A DNA stretch of 35,073 nucleotides from Levilactobacillus koreensis JCM 16448 (GCF_001435525.1 NZ_AZDP01000070.1:1-35073), one strand, 5' to 3'. Counted from the stretch's first letter, positions 14,958 through 21,983 are shown. Made by a program: numbers and translations. Notes: generated by a model from the sequence alone, not told the origin.

Positions 14958-15072
14958 AGAATACACAATGAAAATCAGAGCATACAAAAAGCACGTATCT
15001 CAACTTTGGCGAGCTGATACGTGCAGTTATTTCAAGCACTTGTATGCTTTTTTCATTGCCTATTCTAATTGA
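14958..15072 (+). repeat. Long nested inverted repeat containing a 34-codon frame
   Basis: Four sets of arms nest around one centre: AGAATA/TATTCT (14958-14963, 15061-15066), CAATGAAAA/TTTTCATTG (14966-14974, 15050-15058), AGCATACAA/TTGTATGCT (14979-14987, 15040-15048) and GCACGTATC/GATACGTGC (14991-14999, 15016-15024). T6 follows the third arm, so it could terminate on the plus strand. A frame with ATG 14968 and stop 15070-15072 (MKIRAYKKHVSQLWRADTC...) fits inside and has GGAG upstream. Function unknown: terminator-attenuator, structured RNA, or a fold-back site for replication. Confidence 0.6.
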
Positions 15073-15095
15073 TTTTAAGAAATGAGGCAATGTTT

Positions 15096-15467
15096 ATGGA
15101 CAGAAATGAGTTAAATGGTGCAGGACTAACGGCCATTTTAGATGAGTTACAGCAAGGACGGATTACGACTGGCAAGGCACAAGCGAATAATAGTGCTGCT
15201 ATTGCATTGTGTGAGCTGGTTCAGCCTACCCTAGAGAAAAAGTCACAAGGCGAGAATTACTTTAGGCTTAGCGCCAGTGAGCTTAGAAGCAAGTTAGATG
15301 ATCGCGACCTAATTATTTATCAAGCAGCACAGATTATTATGCTGCTGTCAGATAAGGCGATGGACTTGGATAGTTGGTTAGGGACTGTTAATGACGTGTT
15401 AAAAAATTCAGTAGCTTATCTAACTGGTAAGAAAGGGGAGGCCGGCAGCCATGAACAATCAGTCTAA
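15096..15467 (+). CDS. Hypothetical island protein
   Basis: A 123-residue protein starting at ATG 15096, 8 bp after GAGG; earlier in-frame starts (TTG 15069, ATG 15090) are badly placed for that site. No domain is recognised. It is soluble and mostly helical. It overlaps the next gene by 17 bp, so the two are translationally linked in the replication operon. Confidence 0.65.
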   Translation: MDRNELNGAGLTAILDELQQGRITTGKAQANNSAAIALCELVQPTLEKKSQGENYFRLSASELRSKLDDRDLIIYQAAQIIMLLSDKAMDLDSWLGTVNDVLKNSVAYLTGKKGEAGSHEQSV

Positions 15468-15675
15468 GCATCTATCGCAGGTCTTACATGAGGCTGAGGT
15501 GAATTTGAACGGTACCCTAATCCAGTTGGACTATTTACAGGAGCTTATGGACAGAATTAATCTGACTCAAAAGCAAAGAGATTCAATTGCAGGGCAGATA
15601 CATCGGCTTAAAGTCAATAATTCCAGTGTTAGGGACTCACTAACAATCATCCCCAATGTTGGCCATACGGATTAG
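15451..15675 (+). CDS. Small coiled-coil hypothetical protein
   Basis: A 74-residue protein with GGGGAGG upstream. Heptad-like Leu/Ile spacing (LSQVLHEAEVNLNGTLIQLDYLQELMDRI) suggests a coiled coil. It ends 11 bp before the primase-polymerase start. Confidence 0.6.
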   Translation: MNNQSKHLSQVLHEAEVNLNGTLIQLDYLQELMDRINLTQKQRDSIAGQIHRLKVNNSSVRDSLTIIPNVGHTD

Positions 15676-15686
15676 AGGTGGCCATC

Positions 15687-16460
15687 GTGGATAGAAAAGA
15701 GTATGCACTGGCATTAGCCAAGCAAGGATTCAAGCTATTCCCACTGATTGCCAACAGTAAGAAACCACCTAGGGGGATGGACGGTTACAAGTCAGCGACA
15801 AGCGATTTACAGGCCGTTTCAGGCTGGTTTGAGGCAGAGCCGACTACTAACATTGGCTTGCGTTTAGATACGTCTAACCTACTAGTTGTGGACGTTGACC
15901 GACACCAGAACGGCCATGATGGGGTAGCTAGTCTTGCTGAGTTGAAGCAGGGTGGCCATAAGTTGCCAACTGATACTTACATTGAACAGACGCCGGGGAA
16001 TGGACTACATTTCTTTTTCGCGGTACCTAGTAAGCATCCCCATCGAGAGGTTAATTGGCGTCCCGGTGTGGATGTGCTGACTGATTTTGTGGTGATTGCC
16101 CCTAGTATAATCGAGAAACGTTCTTACCATCCGGTAGGCGGTCAGCAATTGGTGCAAGCAAAGGTGGCTCCTGACTGGCTACTCAATGACTTGTTCAAAG
16201 AGAATGTGAACGTGTCACGAGAGAACGCCTCAATAACTAAGAAGACGTGGGCTGGTCGTTGGTTAGATGATTTAGTGCAAGGTACAGCAGCGGGTAACCG
16301 CAATGTGTTCTTAACGTCACTGGTTGGGAAAATATTCAAAACGGGTTGCCAAACAACAACGGCTTATGAGCTGTTACAATTTGCCAATGATCACTTAGAA
16401 GTGCCTTTACCGGACAAAGAGGTTAATCAAATATTCTACTCAATCATAAAGCGATTGTGA
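15687..16460 (+). CDS. Primase-polymerase (Prim-Pol) domain replication protein
   Basis: A 257-residue protein from GTG 15687 (GAGG 8 bp upstream; the earlier GTG 15678 overlaps that site). The N-terminal AEP-type domain has the acidic metal-binding VDVD (residues 68-71) and TPGNGLHFFF with its His, both typical of bifunctional primase-polymerases in plasmids, phages and satellites. The C-terminus (about 190-257) resembles the PriCT-1 helical domain (AGNRNVFLTSLVGKIFKTGC...EVPLPDKEVNQIFYSI). It should prime island replication together with the helicase encoded 9 bp downstream. Confidence 0.85.
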   Translation: MDRKEYALALAKQGFKLFPLIANSKKPPRGMDGYKSATSDLQAVSGWFEAEPTTNIGLRLDTSNLLVVDVDRHQNGHDGVASLAELKQGGHKLPTDTYIEQTPGNGLHFFFAVPSKHPHREVNWRPGVDVLTDFVVIAPSIIEKRSYHPVGGQQLVQAKVAPDWLLNDLFKENVNVSRENASITKKTWAGRWLDDLVQGTAAGNRNVFLTSLVGKIFKTGCQTTTAYELLQFANDHLEVPLPDKEVNQIFYSIIKRL

Positions 16461-16469
16461 GGTGATAGC

Positions 16470-17885
16470 GTGGAAATGGATGCAGAAACTAAGCGGCTAG
16501 CGGCCGAACGCGATAAACGGATTGCTGAGGCTGATAGTGCCAGTGATTGGACGGATGATTTACGCCGAACGACCAACGGTGGCATCAAACTAAGCTCGCT
16601 TCATAACATCATATTGTATTTAAAAAACGATCCTAACTTAAAGGGACTACTGGCATTTGATGAGTTTTCGGAACAGATTTCAATACTCAAAGACAACCCG
16701 GTGACTCATCAAAAGGCAGGTATGTGGAAAGATGATGACAATTCAATTATTCGCGTATATCTGGATGAAAAATATAATGTGCTCTTTACTACAGATAATT
16801 TGCAGGATGCCATTGCAGCGGTTGCTAGGGAACACTCTTCTAATCCTATTAAAGAAAGAATAGAGAAGGTTAAATGGGATGGGAAACCACGAGCTGAAAG
16901 GTTCTTTACTGATTACCTTGGAGCTGAGGACAATCACTATACCCGAATGGTTACTCGTAAGTGGTTATCCGGTGCAGTGGCGCGCGTTTATCATCCCGGG
17001 TGTAAGTTTGAAATCATTCCTATTCTTGAAGGCCCTCAGGGATTAGGTAAAAGTACAGTTGTAGGTTTACTAGCTCCTGACTACGTTAATAGTTCGCTAG
17101 ACACAATGGGAAAAACTAAAGACGACTTGCAGAAGCTAACAGGTAGCTGGATTGTTGAAATTGCTGAGTTATCAGCAATGAAGAAAACAGACGTGGAGGC
17201 CCTAAAGAACTTTACCAGCATTTTGTCTGATAACTATCGAAATAGTTACGGTCATTTTGCTACGTTTCATCCCCGTAAGAACGTATTTATCGGGACAACT
17301 AATCAGCATGACTACTTGAAAGATGCAACGGGAGAACGTCGTTTCTATCCAATCCGGTGTGGTATTAATCGTGCTGTAAAAAGTCCGTGGCAGCCGGTTC
17401 AGGGAGACATTTTTCAGATATTAGCTGAGGTTAAAACGTGGGTAGATGCCGGTGAAAAACTATATCTTGATCAACGAACTATTGATGAGGCCAAGTCTTA
17501 TCAGCATGAAGCACAAGTAGTTGACCCGTTGAAGGACGCAATAGAAGAATATCTAGCTATGCCGGTTCCTTCAAATTGGGATGAGTTGACGTTTAGCCTT
17601 AAGCACAGTTACTTTGAACATTATGTAGATGGTGATAACTCCAAGGACAGTCAGCCAGAGTGGTTGGGTGTTCATCTCAGTGATAAGAAAGAAGCAATGG
17701 CACAAACCAGTATAAGGGAAATATTGGCAGTCGTTTTCAACAAGCAAGCGGATAGCTATTTGTCAGGCCGTATCAGTGGAGAAACGAAAAAGATAAAACT
17801 CATCATGGATAATGAGCCTGACTGGCAGTATCAGCGTATTAGAAGTCAGGGCCATCAAATTAGAGGGTATATAAATACTCTATAG
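16470..17885 (+). CDS. VapE/D5-like replicative helicase
   Basis: A 471-residue protein of the virulence-associated E family, a superfamily 3-like AAA+ helicase. Walker A is EGPQGLGKST (187-196, Lys194), Walker B is in WIVEIAELSAMKK, and the sensor region is NVFIGTTNQHDYLKDATGERRFYPI with an Arg pair. GTG start, GAGG 7 bp upstream. In Gram-positive satellites the Pri-Rep pair loads at an iteron origin beside rep; here such iterons start 9 bp past the stop codon, matching that arrangement. Confidence 0.88.
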   Translation: MEMDAETKRLAAERDKRIAEADSASDWTDDLRRTTNGGIKLSSLHNIILYLKNDPNLKGLLAFDEFSEQISILKDNPVTHQKAGMWKDDDNSIIRVYLDEKYNVLFTTDNLQDAIAAVAREHSSNPIKERIEKVKWDGKPRAERFFTDYLGAEDNHYTRMVTRKWLSGAVARVYHPGCKFEIIPILEGPQGLGKSTVVGLLAPDYVNSSLDTMGKTKDDLQKLTGSWIVEIAELSAMKKTDVEALKNFTSILSDNYRNSYGHFATFHPRKNVFIGTTNQHDYLKDATGERRFYPIRCGINRAVKSPWQPVQGDIFQILAEVKTWVDAGEKLYLDQRTIDEAKSYQHEAQVVDPLKDAIEEYLAMPVPSNWDELTFSLKHSYFEHYVDGDNSKDSQPEWLGVHLSDKKEAMAQTSIREILAVVFNKQADSYLSGRISGETKKIKLIMDNEPDWQYQRIRSQGHQIRGYINTL

Positions 17886-17893
17886 ATATTAAG

Positions 17894-18118
17894 TGTCACA
17901 AGTGGTTAAGCGTCACAATCTCTTATATGGCAGCATTCCTTAGAAATAATAAGTGTCACATAAGCGTCACAAAGTGTCACAAGGTAGGAATGGCTGTGAC
18001 GCTTAATGACAGTAAAGTGACACTTTAAAATAGCTGTAAACGTTGATCTAATAGTATTTGTGACACTGTGACGTCTGTGACACTTAATTTGATTGAAAAA
18101 GAATAAATAGAAGTGACA
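17894..18118. repeat. Iteron cluster, likely replication origin of the island
   Basis: At least ten heptamers of the form TGTCACA (variants CGTCACA, TGTCACT) within 225 bp. Five are in plus orientation at 17894, 17911, 17954, 17965 and 17975; five are inverted at 17995, 18016, 18059, 18067 and 18076, with a further AGTGACA at 18112. An AT-rich stretch (18083-18110) lies beside them. Several extend to TAAGTGTCACA or TAAGCGTCACA. The strict split into two facing halves right after the helicase gene is what an Rep-bound origin would show. Confidence 0.75.
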
Positions 18119-18162
18119 GTGAATTGATACCTGATTCAGAGTGAGAAAGTGAGTGACTAAAA

Positions 18163-18534
18163 ATGAAACCAAGTATGATCGAGCAAGATGTATTAAATGC
18201 CATCCCCGTTGGTGGAGAAAGCCCGGCCAGTACGGATGATATTGGCAAGCTAACTGGTTTAACCATTCGGGCCGTACGGGAGTCTATCAGTAATCTGGTC
18301 AACGTACACGGTGTCCCTATCGTGGCGCTACGGTCAGGCCAGCATAAGGGAATATTTATTGCTACTAACGAGGATGAACGGCAGATTGGTATCACCGGCT
18401 ATGAACATCAGATTAATAGTATGAATATCCGGCTAACGGCCATTCAGAATGCCGACCTAGTTAACTGGAAGGCTAACTTAAAGCCAGTCATTGAACCAGT
18501 AAATGGGGATGGGGGCGCTGAAAGTGTCAGCTAA
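18163..18534 (+). CDS. Winged-helix hypothetical protein beside the origin
   Basis: A 123-residue protein with a probable winged helix-turn-helix in its first 70 residues (IEQDVLNAIPVGGESPASTDDIGKLTGLTIRAVRESISNLV...GVPIVALRSGQHKGIFIATNEDE). The ribosome site is weak (GTGAGTG). It lies just after the iterons, so it could bind the origin or control downstream genes. Overlaps the next gene by 11 bp. Confidence 0.65.
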   Translation: MKPSMIEQDVLNAIPVGGESPASTDDIGKLTGLTIRAVRESISNLVNVHGVPIVALRSGQHKGIFIATNEDERQIGITGYEHQINSMNIRLTAIQNADLVNWKANLKPVIEPVNGDGGAESVS

Positions 18535-18841
18535 GACTAAGCAACGTGAAGAAAAAGAGTTGGCATGTATGTTTAAGCACCAGCAACGGGTGGCTCGTAA
18601 GGTAGATTCCTTAGAACAAGCAGCCGACCGTTTGATTGCTGAGGCCAACACCGGCCGTTATCCCCGGTTATGGGTAACGATGAGGGTTAAGCAAGTTAGA
18701 TACCAGATAAAGCGAGTACGGTGGCATCAAGTTAAAAATAGCGACCGAATTAAGCGTTTTGCTGAAAAGCATCCCCAATACATGGACGAACAGGGATGGG
18801 ACATGCTAGTAGGCATGATTAGTGACAAGCCATTCCGGTGA
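18524..18841 (+). CDS. Small basic hypothetical protein
   Basis: A 105-residue protein from GTG 18524, 8 bp after GGGGG; longer in-frame starts at 18503 and 18509 lie in or before that site. Rich in Lys/Arg and helical (VTMRVKQVRYQIKRVRWHQVKNSDRIKRF), so nucleic-acid binding is possible. No family recognised. Confidence 0.6.
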   Translation: MSAKTKQREEKELACMFKHQQRVARKVDSLEQAADRLIAEANTGRYPRLWVTMRVKQVRYQIKRVRWHQVKNSDRIKRFAEKHPQYMDEQGWDMLVGMISDKPFR

Positions 18842-18889
18842 TGTGCACAATTTTACGCATATCTTTTGTAGAAACTGATAACAGAGATT

Positions 18890-18920
18890 GCGTACGAAAT
18901 TGCGTATTGCGTTAGTACGC
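18890..18920. promoter_or_regulatory. Inverted/direct repeat upstream of the two-HTH gene
   Basis: GCGTAC (18890-18895) is inverted as GTACGC (18915-18920), with a further TTGCGTAT (18900-18907) repeating TTGCGTAC in direct orientation. It lies 34-64 bp before the GTG at 18954 in the only sizeable gap of the late part of the operon, so it may be an operator. Confidence 0.4.
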
Positions 18921-18953
18921 TATCCATACGGAATGTTTAAGTGAGGTGATTGT

Positions 18954-19553
18954 GTGAAGCAAGGCTATCAATACACGTCAAAAGGACTTACTAGGCTTCT
19001 AGGTAGCCATCGAGTAGACCGCTGCAAGGACGCAAATTGCGCTGTATGTAAGGCCGCCAAGGCGTATGCCAGTCATTTATACCGGCAAGAAGATAAACGC
19101 AATCAGGAGCGATTACAGCAACAGCATTGGGACATGTATAGACTGTCGCTGTCGGGCTGGTCAGTTCGGAAAATTGCATTTGAGATGGATTTAGATGATG
19201 CCGAAGTTGAAGCCTATCTCAAACAGATTAAACAGCATCCTAGTAGACGGCCACAGCAACCCCATCCCCGAAAGCATCGAGCGGTTACGCCGGGGATGCC
19301 AGTAACTAAGCGAAAGCAGGCAGAACTAGCTAAACTGATTAATCAGGGATTGAGTAGACAGGCGATTGCGAACCGCCAGCACAAGAGTATTCAGGCCGTG
19401 AGCCAGTTCTTAAACTATCACAGTGCACTACCGGCTGTGAGAGAACGCAACGTAACAATCCATATCGTGAGCTATGGCAAGGACCAGCACCGGTACTTTG
19501 ACAGCAGAGGCAACGAGTATCAATTAAAAAAAGTGAACGGAGGCAATATGTAA
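18954..19553 (+). CDS. Two-HTH basic protein with Cys cluster, function unknown
   Basis: A 199-residue protein (GTG start, GAGG 7 bp upstream). It has a Cys-rich segment (RCKDANCAVCKA, about 24-35) that might bind zinc. Two resolvase/sigma-like helix-turn-helix segments follow: LSLSGWSVRKIAFEMDLDDAEVEAYLKQ (about 64-91) and AKLINQGLSRQAIANRQHKSIQAVSQFL (about 124-151), joined by a basic Pro/His-rich linker. The end (HRYFDSRGNEYQLKK) is beta-like. It could be a transcription activator or a DNA-recognition protein for packaging, the slot a small terminase often fills in satellites, but sequence similarity to TerS is not evident. Confidence 0.65.
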   Translation: MKQGYQYTSKGLTRLLGSHRVDRCKDANCAVCKAAKAYASHLYRQEDKRNQERLQQQHWDMYRLSLSGWSVRKIAFEMDLDDAEVEAYLKQIKQHPSRRPQQPHPRKHRAVTPGMPVTKRKQAELAKLINQGLSRQAIANRQHKSIQAVSQFLNYHSALPAVRERNVTIHIVSYGKDQHRYFDSRGNEYQLKKVNGGNM

Positions 19554-19978
19554 TGAAGATCGTTTACCCAAGTTTAGTAGAAGATGCCTATAACATTGCA
19601 GCACAAGAGGGAACAATTATTCCGGGCAAAGAGAACGACGTTAAGGCACAGATTTATCGAATCATGGTGCAAAAAGGGATGCTAAACGAGGATGGCAGTC
19701 CAACTCAAAAGGCCATTGATAAAGGATTTGTTGCTAGCTTTAGTCAGAATGAGCATGGTGAGTACGAGCCGGACACTGTGGCCGGACTAAAAAGAATGTA
19801 CCCCATGTATGAGGGATACAGTGATGATCACTTTATTCAGACTGAGAATGGATGGGCAGCCGACAGTTATGTAATTCGAGGAGTTGCCAATCAGGTATTA
19901 GGTGACCCGGATAGTACCGAAAGTCAGCGACAGACCGCGTATGCTATGTTGCGACAGCTAGAAAAATATCCAAAATAA
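19553..19978 (+). CDS. Hypothetical island protein
   Basis: A 141-residue acidic protein whose ATG overlaps the stop of the previous gene (TAATG), so translation is coupled. No domain is recognised. The segment SPTQKAIDKGFVASF resembles the C-terminal wing of phage antirepressors (KAxxxG), but this is too short to rely on. Last gene of the operon; a strong terminator follows. Confidence 0.65.
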   Translation: MKIVYPSLVEDAYNIAAQEGTIIPGKENDVKAQIYRIMVQKGMLNEDGSPTQKAIDKGFVASFSQNEHGEYEPDTVAGLKRMYPMYEGYSDDHFIQTENGWAADSYVIRGVANQVLGDPDSTESQRQTAYAMLRQLEKYPK

Positions 19979-20009
19979 AAAGGCCGCTATTAACGACCTG
20001 AACGTGAGA

Positions 20010-20065
20010 AGCCACCCCGCCTCCCAATGGTAATTATACCATGAGGGATAGGTAGGGTGGCTTTT
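20010..20065 (+). terminator. Terminator of the island operon
   Basis: AGCCACCC (20010-20017) pairs with GGGTGGCT (20055-20062), enclosing ATGGTA/TACCAT (20027-20032, 20037-20042), then TTTT. It closes the long rightward operon. Confidence 0.75.
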
Positions 20066-20277
20066 ACTTGTAGTGTACTACCCGCCAGTAGCCTCACCAA
20101 ATTAACCTAACATGGGTATTGTAACATAATCGCCAGAGCTAGTTTACTACCTGCTAAAACCTGCCATTCAAAGCGGAAGAGTATAGGATAAACGACTTGA
20201 CAAAACTTGACAAAACTTAACTTTTTTCAAGGAGTTATGGAGCGTTCCTAGACCTATTACAAAACAACGCGGATCAT

Positions 20278-20330
20278 AAATGCTAACAAATGCTAGTGTC
20301 TTGGGAATGTTGGCATTTGTTGGCGTTTTT
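20278..20330 (+). terminator. Strong hairpin with T-tract in the non-coding region
   Basis: Eighteen consecutive pairs (AAATGCTAACAAATGCTA, 20278-20295, with TGGCATTTGTTGGCGTTT, 20311-20328), three of them U-G only on plus-strand RNA, then T5. The wobble pattern shows it acts on plus-strand transcripts, either read-through from the operon or an unseen RNA. Confidence 0.6.
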
Positions 20331-20591
20331 CAATTGGAGCGTTAAAAGGGAGCGTTACGATTCAAATAACACAGATTGCCGAAACGAACTCAACACAAAA
20401 CATGACTACAGCGGGAAACTCCGCGATACGAATTTTAACGGCCTATTACAAAACAAACACGGATTGTGCTGAAACAATTTAACACAAAATAAGGCGTAAA
20501 CTGCTGGCACGTAAGCATTCGAGATACTTATGCCAATAGGAGCGTTACGTTTGATGGAATCGGAGCGTTACGAAACGGTGAAGTCTATCCG

Positions 20592-20745
20592 GACATTTCG
20601 GACACCCTAAAGGGGATGTATAACGAATATGTGGAGATTGTGGAGGCCCTAAAAAGAGAAATCATGCTGACATTTCTGACACCCTAAAAAGAATATATAA
20701 CGAATGTGTAGGGGTTTTGGAGACATTAGAAAAGCTCAAAGTGTC
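20592..20745 (+). repeat. Degenerate tandem duplication, 77-bp period
   Basis: GACATTTCGGACACCCTAAA (20592) and GACATTTCTGACACCCTAAA (20669) begin two copies of about 70 bp that stay alike through TATAACGAAT and TTGGAG. Each copy can be read as a similar peptide (DISDTLKGMYNEYV and DISDTLKRIYNECV), but the 77-bp spacing puts them in different frames, and no start codon serves the first. Probably remnants of a duplicated gene segment. Confidence 0.5.
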
Positions 20746-21322
20746 GGGTTTTGTCGGATTATTTTGCGAGTATTAAACCAGCGCTGCCTCAGGAGAAGGC
20801 TAGGTAGTCGTAAATCGCGACAGCTTACTAGTGTACCTTATTGTGAAACAAACACTATGGTGCAGTGCTCAGTAATACCGGTACTATCGCAAAAGACGGG
20901 TGCACCTTTTTTGTATTAGGAGGGTGCACCCAAAATAATTCAAATTCAGACTGATTGTGATGTTGATCAAGAGGAACGCTACCCTTGCAAACCCCAACAT
21001 TGAAAGGGAGCGTTACCCTAGTAAACCCTAAGGTTAAATGGAGCGATTAAGGGTAACGATTGATAAGCCTTTATAAGGTTATGGTGAGCTTCCATGCTGA
21101 CATTTGATAGCATTTTAAATGCAACGGTATGCTGGTAAATGCTCGTATTTGCCAAGGTTATAAGGGATCTCTAAGCTGCGTAATCTATAGGCTTTATCCC
21201 CTGCTAGGTAAGCGATAGGGAAGGTGAAAGCGGGGCATTTCGCAAGTAAAAACGCTCCCTTTGAAATGCAACGTTACCATTGGGCGTTGCATTATATTAG
21301 ACAACAGCAAATAGTCCAAAAT

Positions 21323-21350
21323 AAAAACTGCTAGTCAATTTGACTAACAG
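21323..21350 (-). terminator. Island-borne replacement terminator for ssrA
   Basis: On the minus strand CTGTTAGTC pairs with GACTAGCAG around AATT (one U-G, which would be a mismatch on the plus strand), followed by TTTTTATTTT. It lies about 160 bp beyond the ssrA 3' end, inside the island. Confidence 0.7.
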
Positions 21351-21364
21351 CCATTTATTCCTAT

Positions 21365-21374
21365 CACCGCTGGT
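21365..21374. repeat. Inverted core of the 15-bp island repeat, copy 3
   Basis: CACCGCTGGT is the inverse of ACCAGCGGTG, the first ten bases of the repeats at 12756 and 14785, here close to the right arm sites. Confidence 0.4.
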
Positions 21375-21390
21375 TTATTGGGTCATTTCG

Positions 21391-21422
21391 TGAATGCCAT
21401 TTTGAATGCCATTGAATGCCAT
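21391..21422. repeat. Integrase arm-type repeats, right end
   Basis: Three TGAATGCCAT units (21391, 21403, 21413), matching the two units beside attL, about 90 bp from the att core. Confidence 0.6.
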
Positions 21423-21510
21423 TCTATGGTTTTCTATGTGATACGCAGAAACTTGAAACCCTATAACCACGGTGTTAAGACGGTGCTTACATCATGGGTT
21501 TATCTGAAAA

Positions 21511-21533
21511 ATGGAGCTGGCGGGGATCGAACC
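21511..21533. repeat. attR, right attachment site inside ssrA
   Basis: Same 23 bases as 11433-11455. It forms the actual 3' end of the functional ssrA gene, so recombination rebuilt an intact tmRNA. Confidence 0.88.
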
Positions 21534-21879
21534 CGCGTCCTAGCATATTGCCAACTCAACGTCTACACGCATAGGCAGACTACTTAAAGTTTCACTGAAT
21601 AACTTGCCGCCTGTCAGGGCCCACATACTCAGCTAACCTGATTCATCTCTTCTAACGTACTTCAGGTGGGAGCCGTTAGCGTAAGCCCGTTAAATTTAGG
21701 ACCCAGATCTAGACCGCGGGCAAGCCTAGGAGGATCTACGTTAAGCGCCTATTAAGCAGCTAAAGCGTAAGAATTGTTATTATTTTTTGCAGTTATAATA
21801 AACTGGACCTTTTAACGTAGATGCCGCTACGACGCGCAGTCAAGCTTCAACCTATACCAGTCGAATCCAGAACAGCCCC
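21512..21879 (-). ncRNA. ssrA: Transfer-messenger RNA (tmRNA)
   Basis: A 368-nt gene that rescues stalled ribosomes by trans-translation. The 5' end GGGGCTG pairs with CAGCTCC at the 3' end to make the acceptor stem; the T-loop GGTTCGATCC is present and CCA is not encoded. The tag frame is at 21752-21790 and encodes AKNNNNSYALAA followed by TAA, a lactobacillus-type degradation tag. The last 22 bases also belong to the attachment site of the island, so its 3' end was supplied by the integrated element without changing the sequence. Confidence 0.96.
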
Positions 21880-21895
21880 ATGACGATACTTGTAT

Positions 21896-21924
21896 AGTGT
21901 AGCATATCTCAGCGGTCGTGAAAA
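21896..21924 (-). promoter_or_regulatory. Candidate ssrA promoter
   Basis: Minus-strand TTTTCA (21919-21924), 17 bp, TACACT (21896-21901), about 17 bp before the mature 5' G. This spacing leaves a short 5' leader for RNase P to remove. Confidence 0.5.
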
Positions 21925-21977
21925 CTATTTCGCTTGTTTGCAGCTAATTTAAGGAAATATCGGCGGCCACGGTATAG

Positions 21978-21983
21978 TATAAT
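21978..21983 (+). promoter_or_regulatory. Candidate -10 of the two-component operon
   Basis: TATAAT in GGTATAGTATAATAGG. No good -35 is seen 16-18 bp upstream, so the promoter may need an activator. It would place the start near 21990 and include the structured leader. Confidence 0.4.

Larger units (their letters stand above)
20066..21364. other. Non-coding, repeat-rich right end of the island
   Basis: No convincing gene in 1.3 kb of an otherwise tightly packed element. It holds several kinds of repeated word: GGAGCGTT (20239, 20336, 20349, 20539, 20562, 21007, inverted at 21251), four of them extended to GGAGCGTTAC; two tandem ACTTGACAAA at 20195-20214; a 77-bp-period duplication at 20592-20740; and repeated blocks ATTACAAAACAA (20257, 20445) and CAACACAAAA/TAACACAAAA (20391, 20480). 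It may be a second replication or packaging region or degraded DNA. Confidence 0.6.
11433..21533. mobile_element. Satellite-like integrative island in ssrA (PICI-like)
   Basis: About 10.1 kb between 23-bp direct repeats of the ssrA 3' end. Gene order is integrase and repressor (minus strand), then on the plus strand a Cro-like protein, Rha-like and excisionase-like regulators, small proteins, primase-polymerase, VapE-like helicase, iterons and four small genes, then 1.5 kb of non-coding repeats. This order (int-repressor, divergent regulators, pri-rep, origin) is that of Gram-positive phage-inducible islands. No portal, large terminase, capsid, tail, holin or lysin is present, so movement by virions would need a helper phage. 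A small terminase subunit or capsid-size gene is not recognisable either, so the label PICI is an inference from architecture. Confidence 0.8.

Noticed and set aside
20290-20919. Short frames of 60-71 codons in the island right end
   Set aside because: No ribosome sites, unusual residue content and overlap with hairpin and repeat structures.
20239-21258. GGAGCGTTAC words as a CRISPR array
   Set aside because: The words are only 8-10 bp, irregularly spaced and partly inverted, with no cas genes.
11433-21533. Complete prophage
   Set aside because: Ten kb is too short, and capsid, tail, large terminase and lysis genes are all missing.
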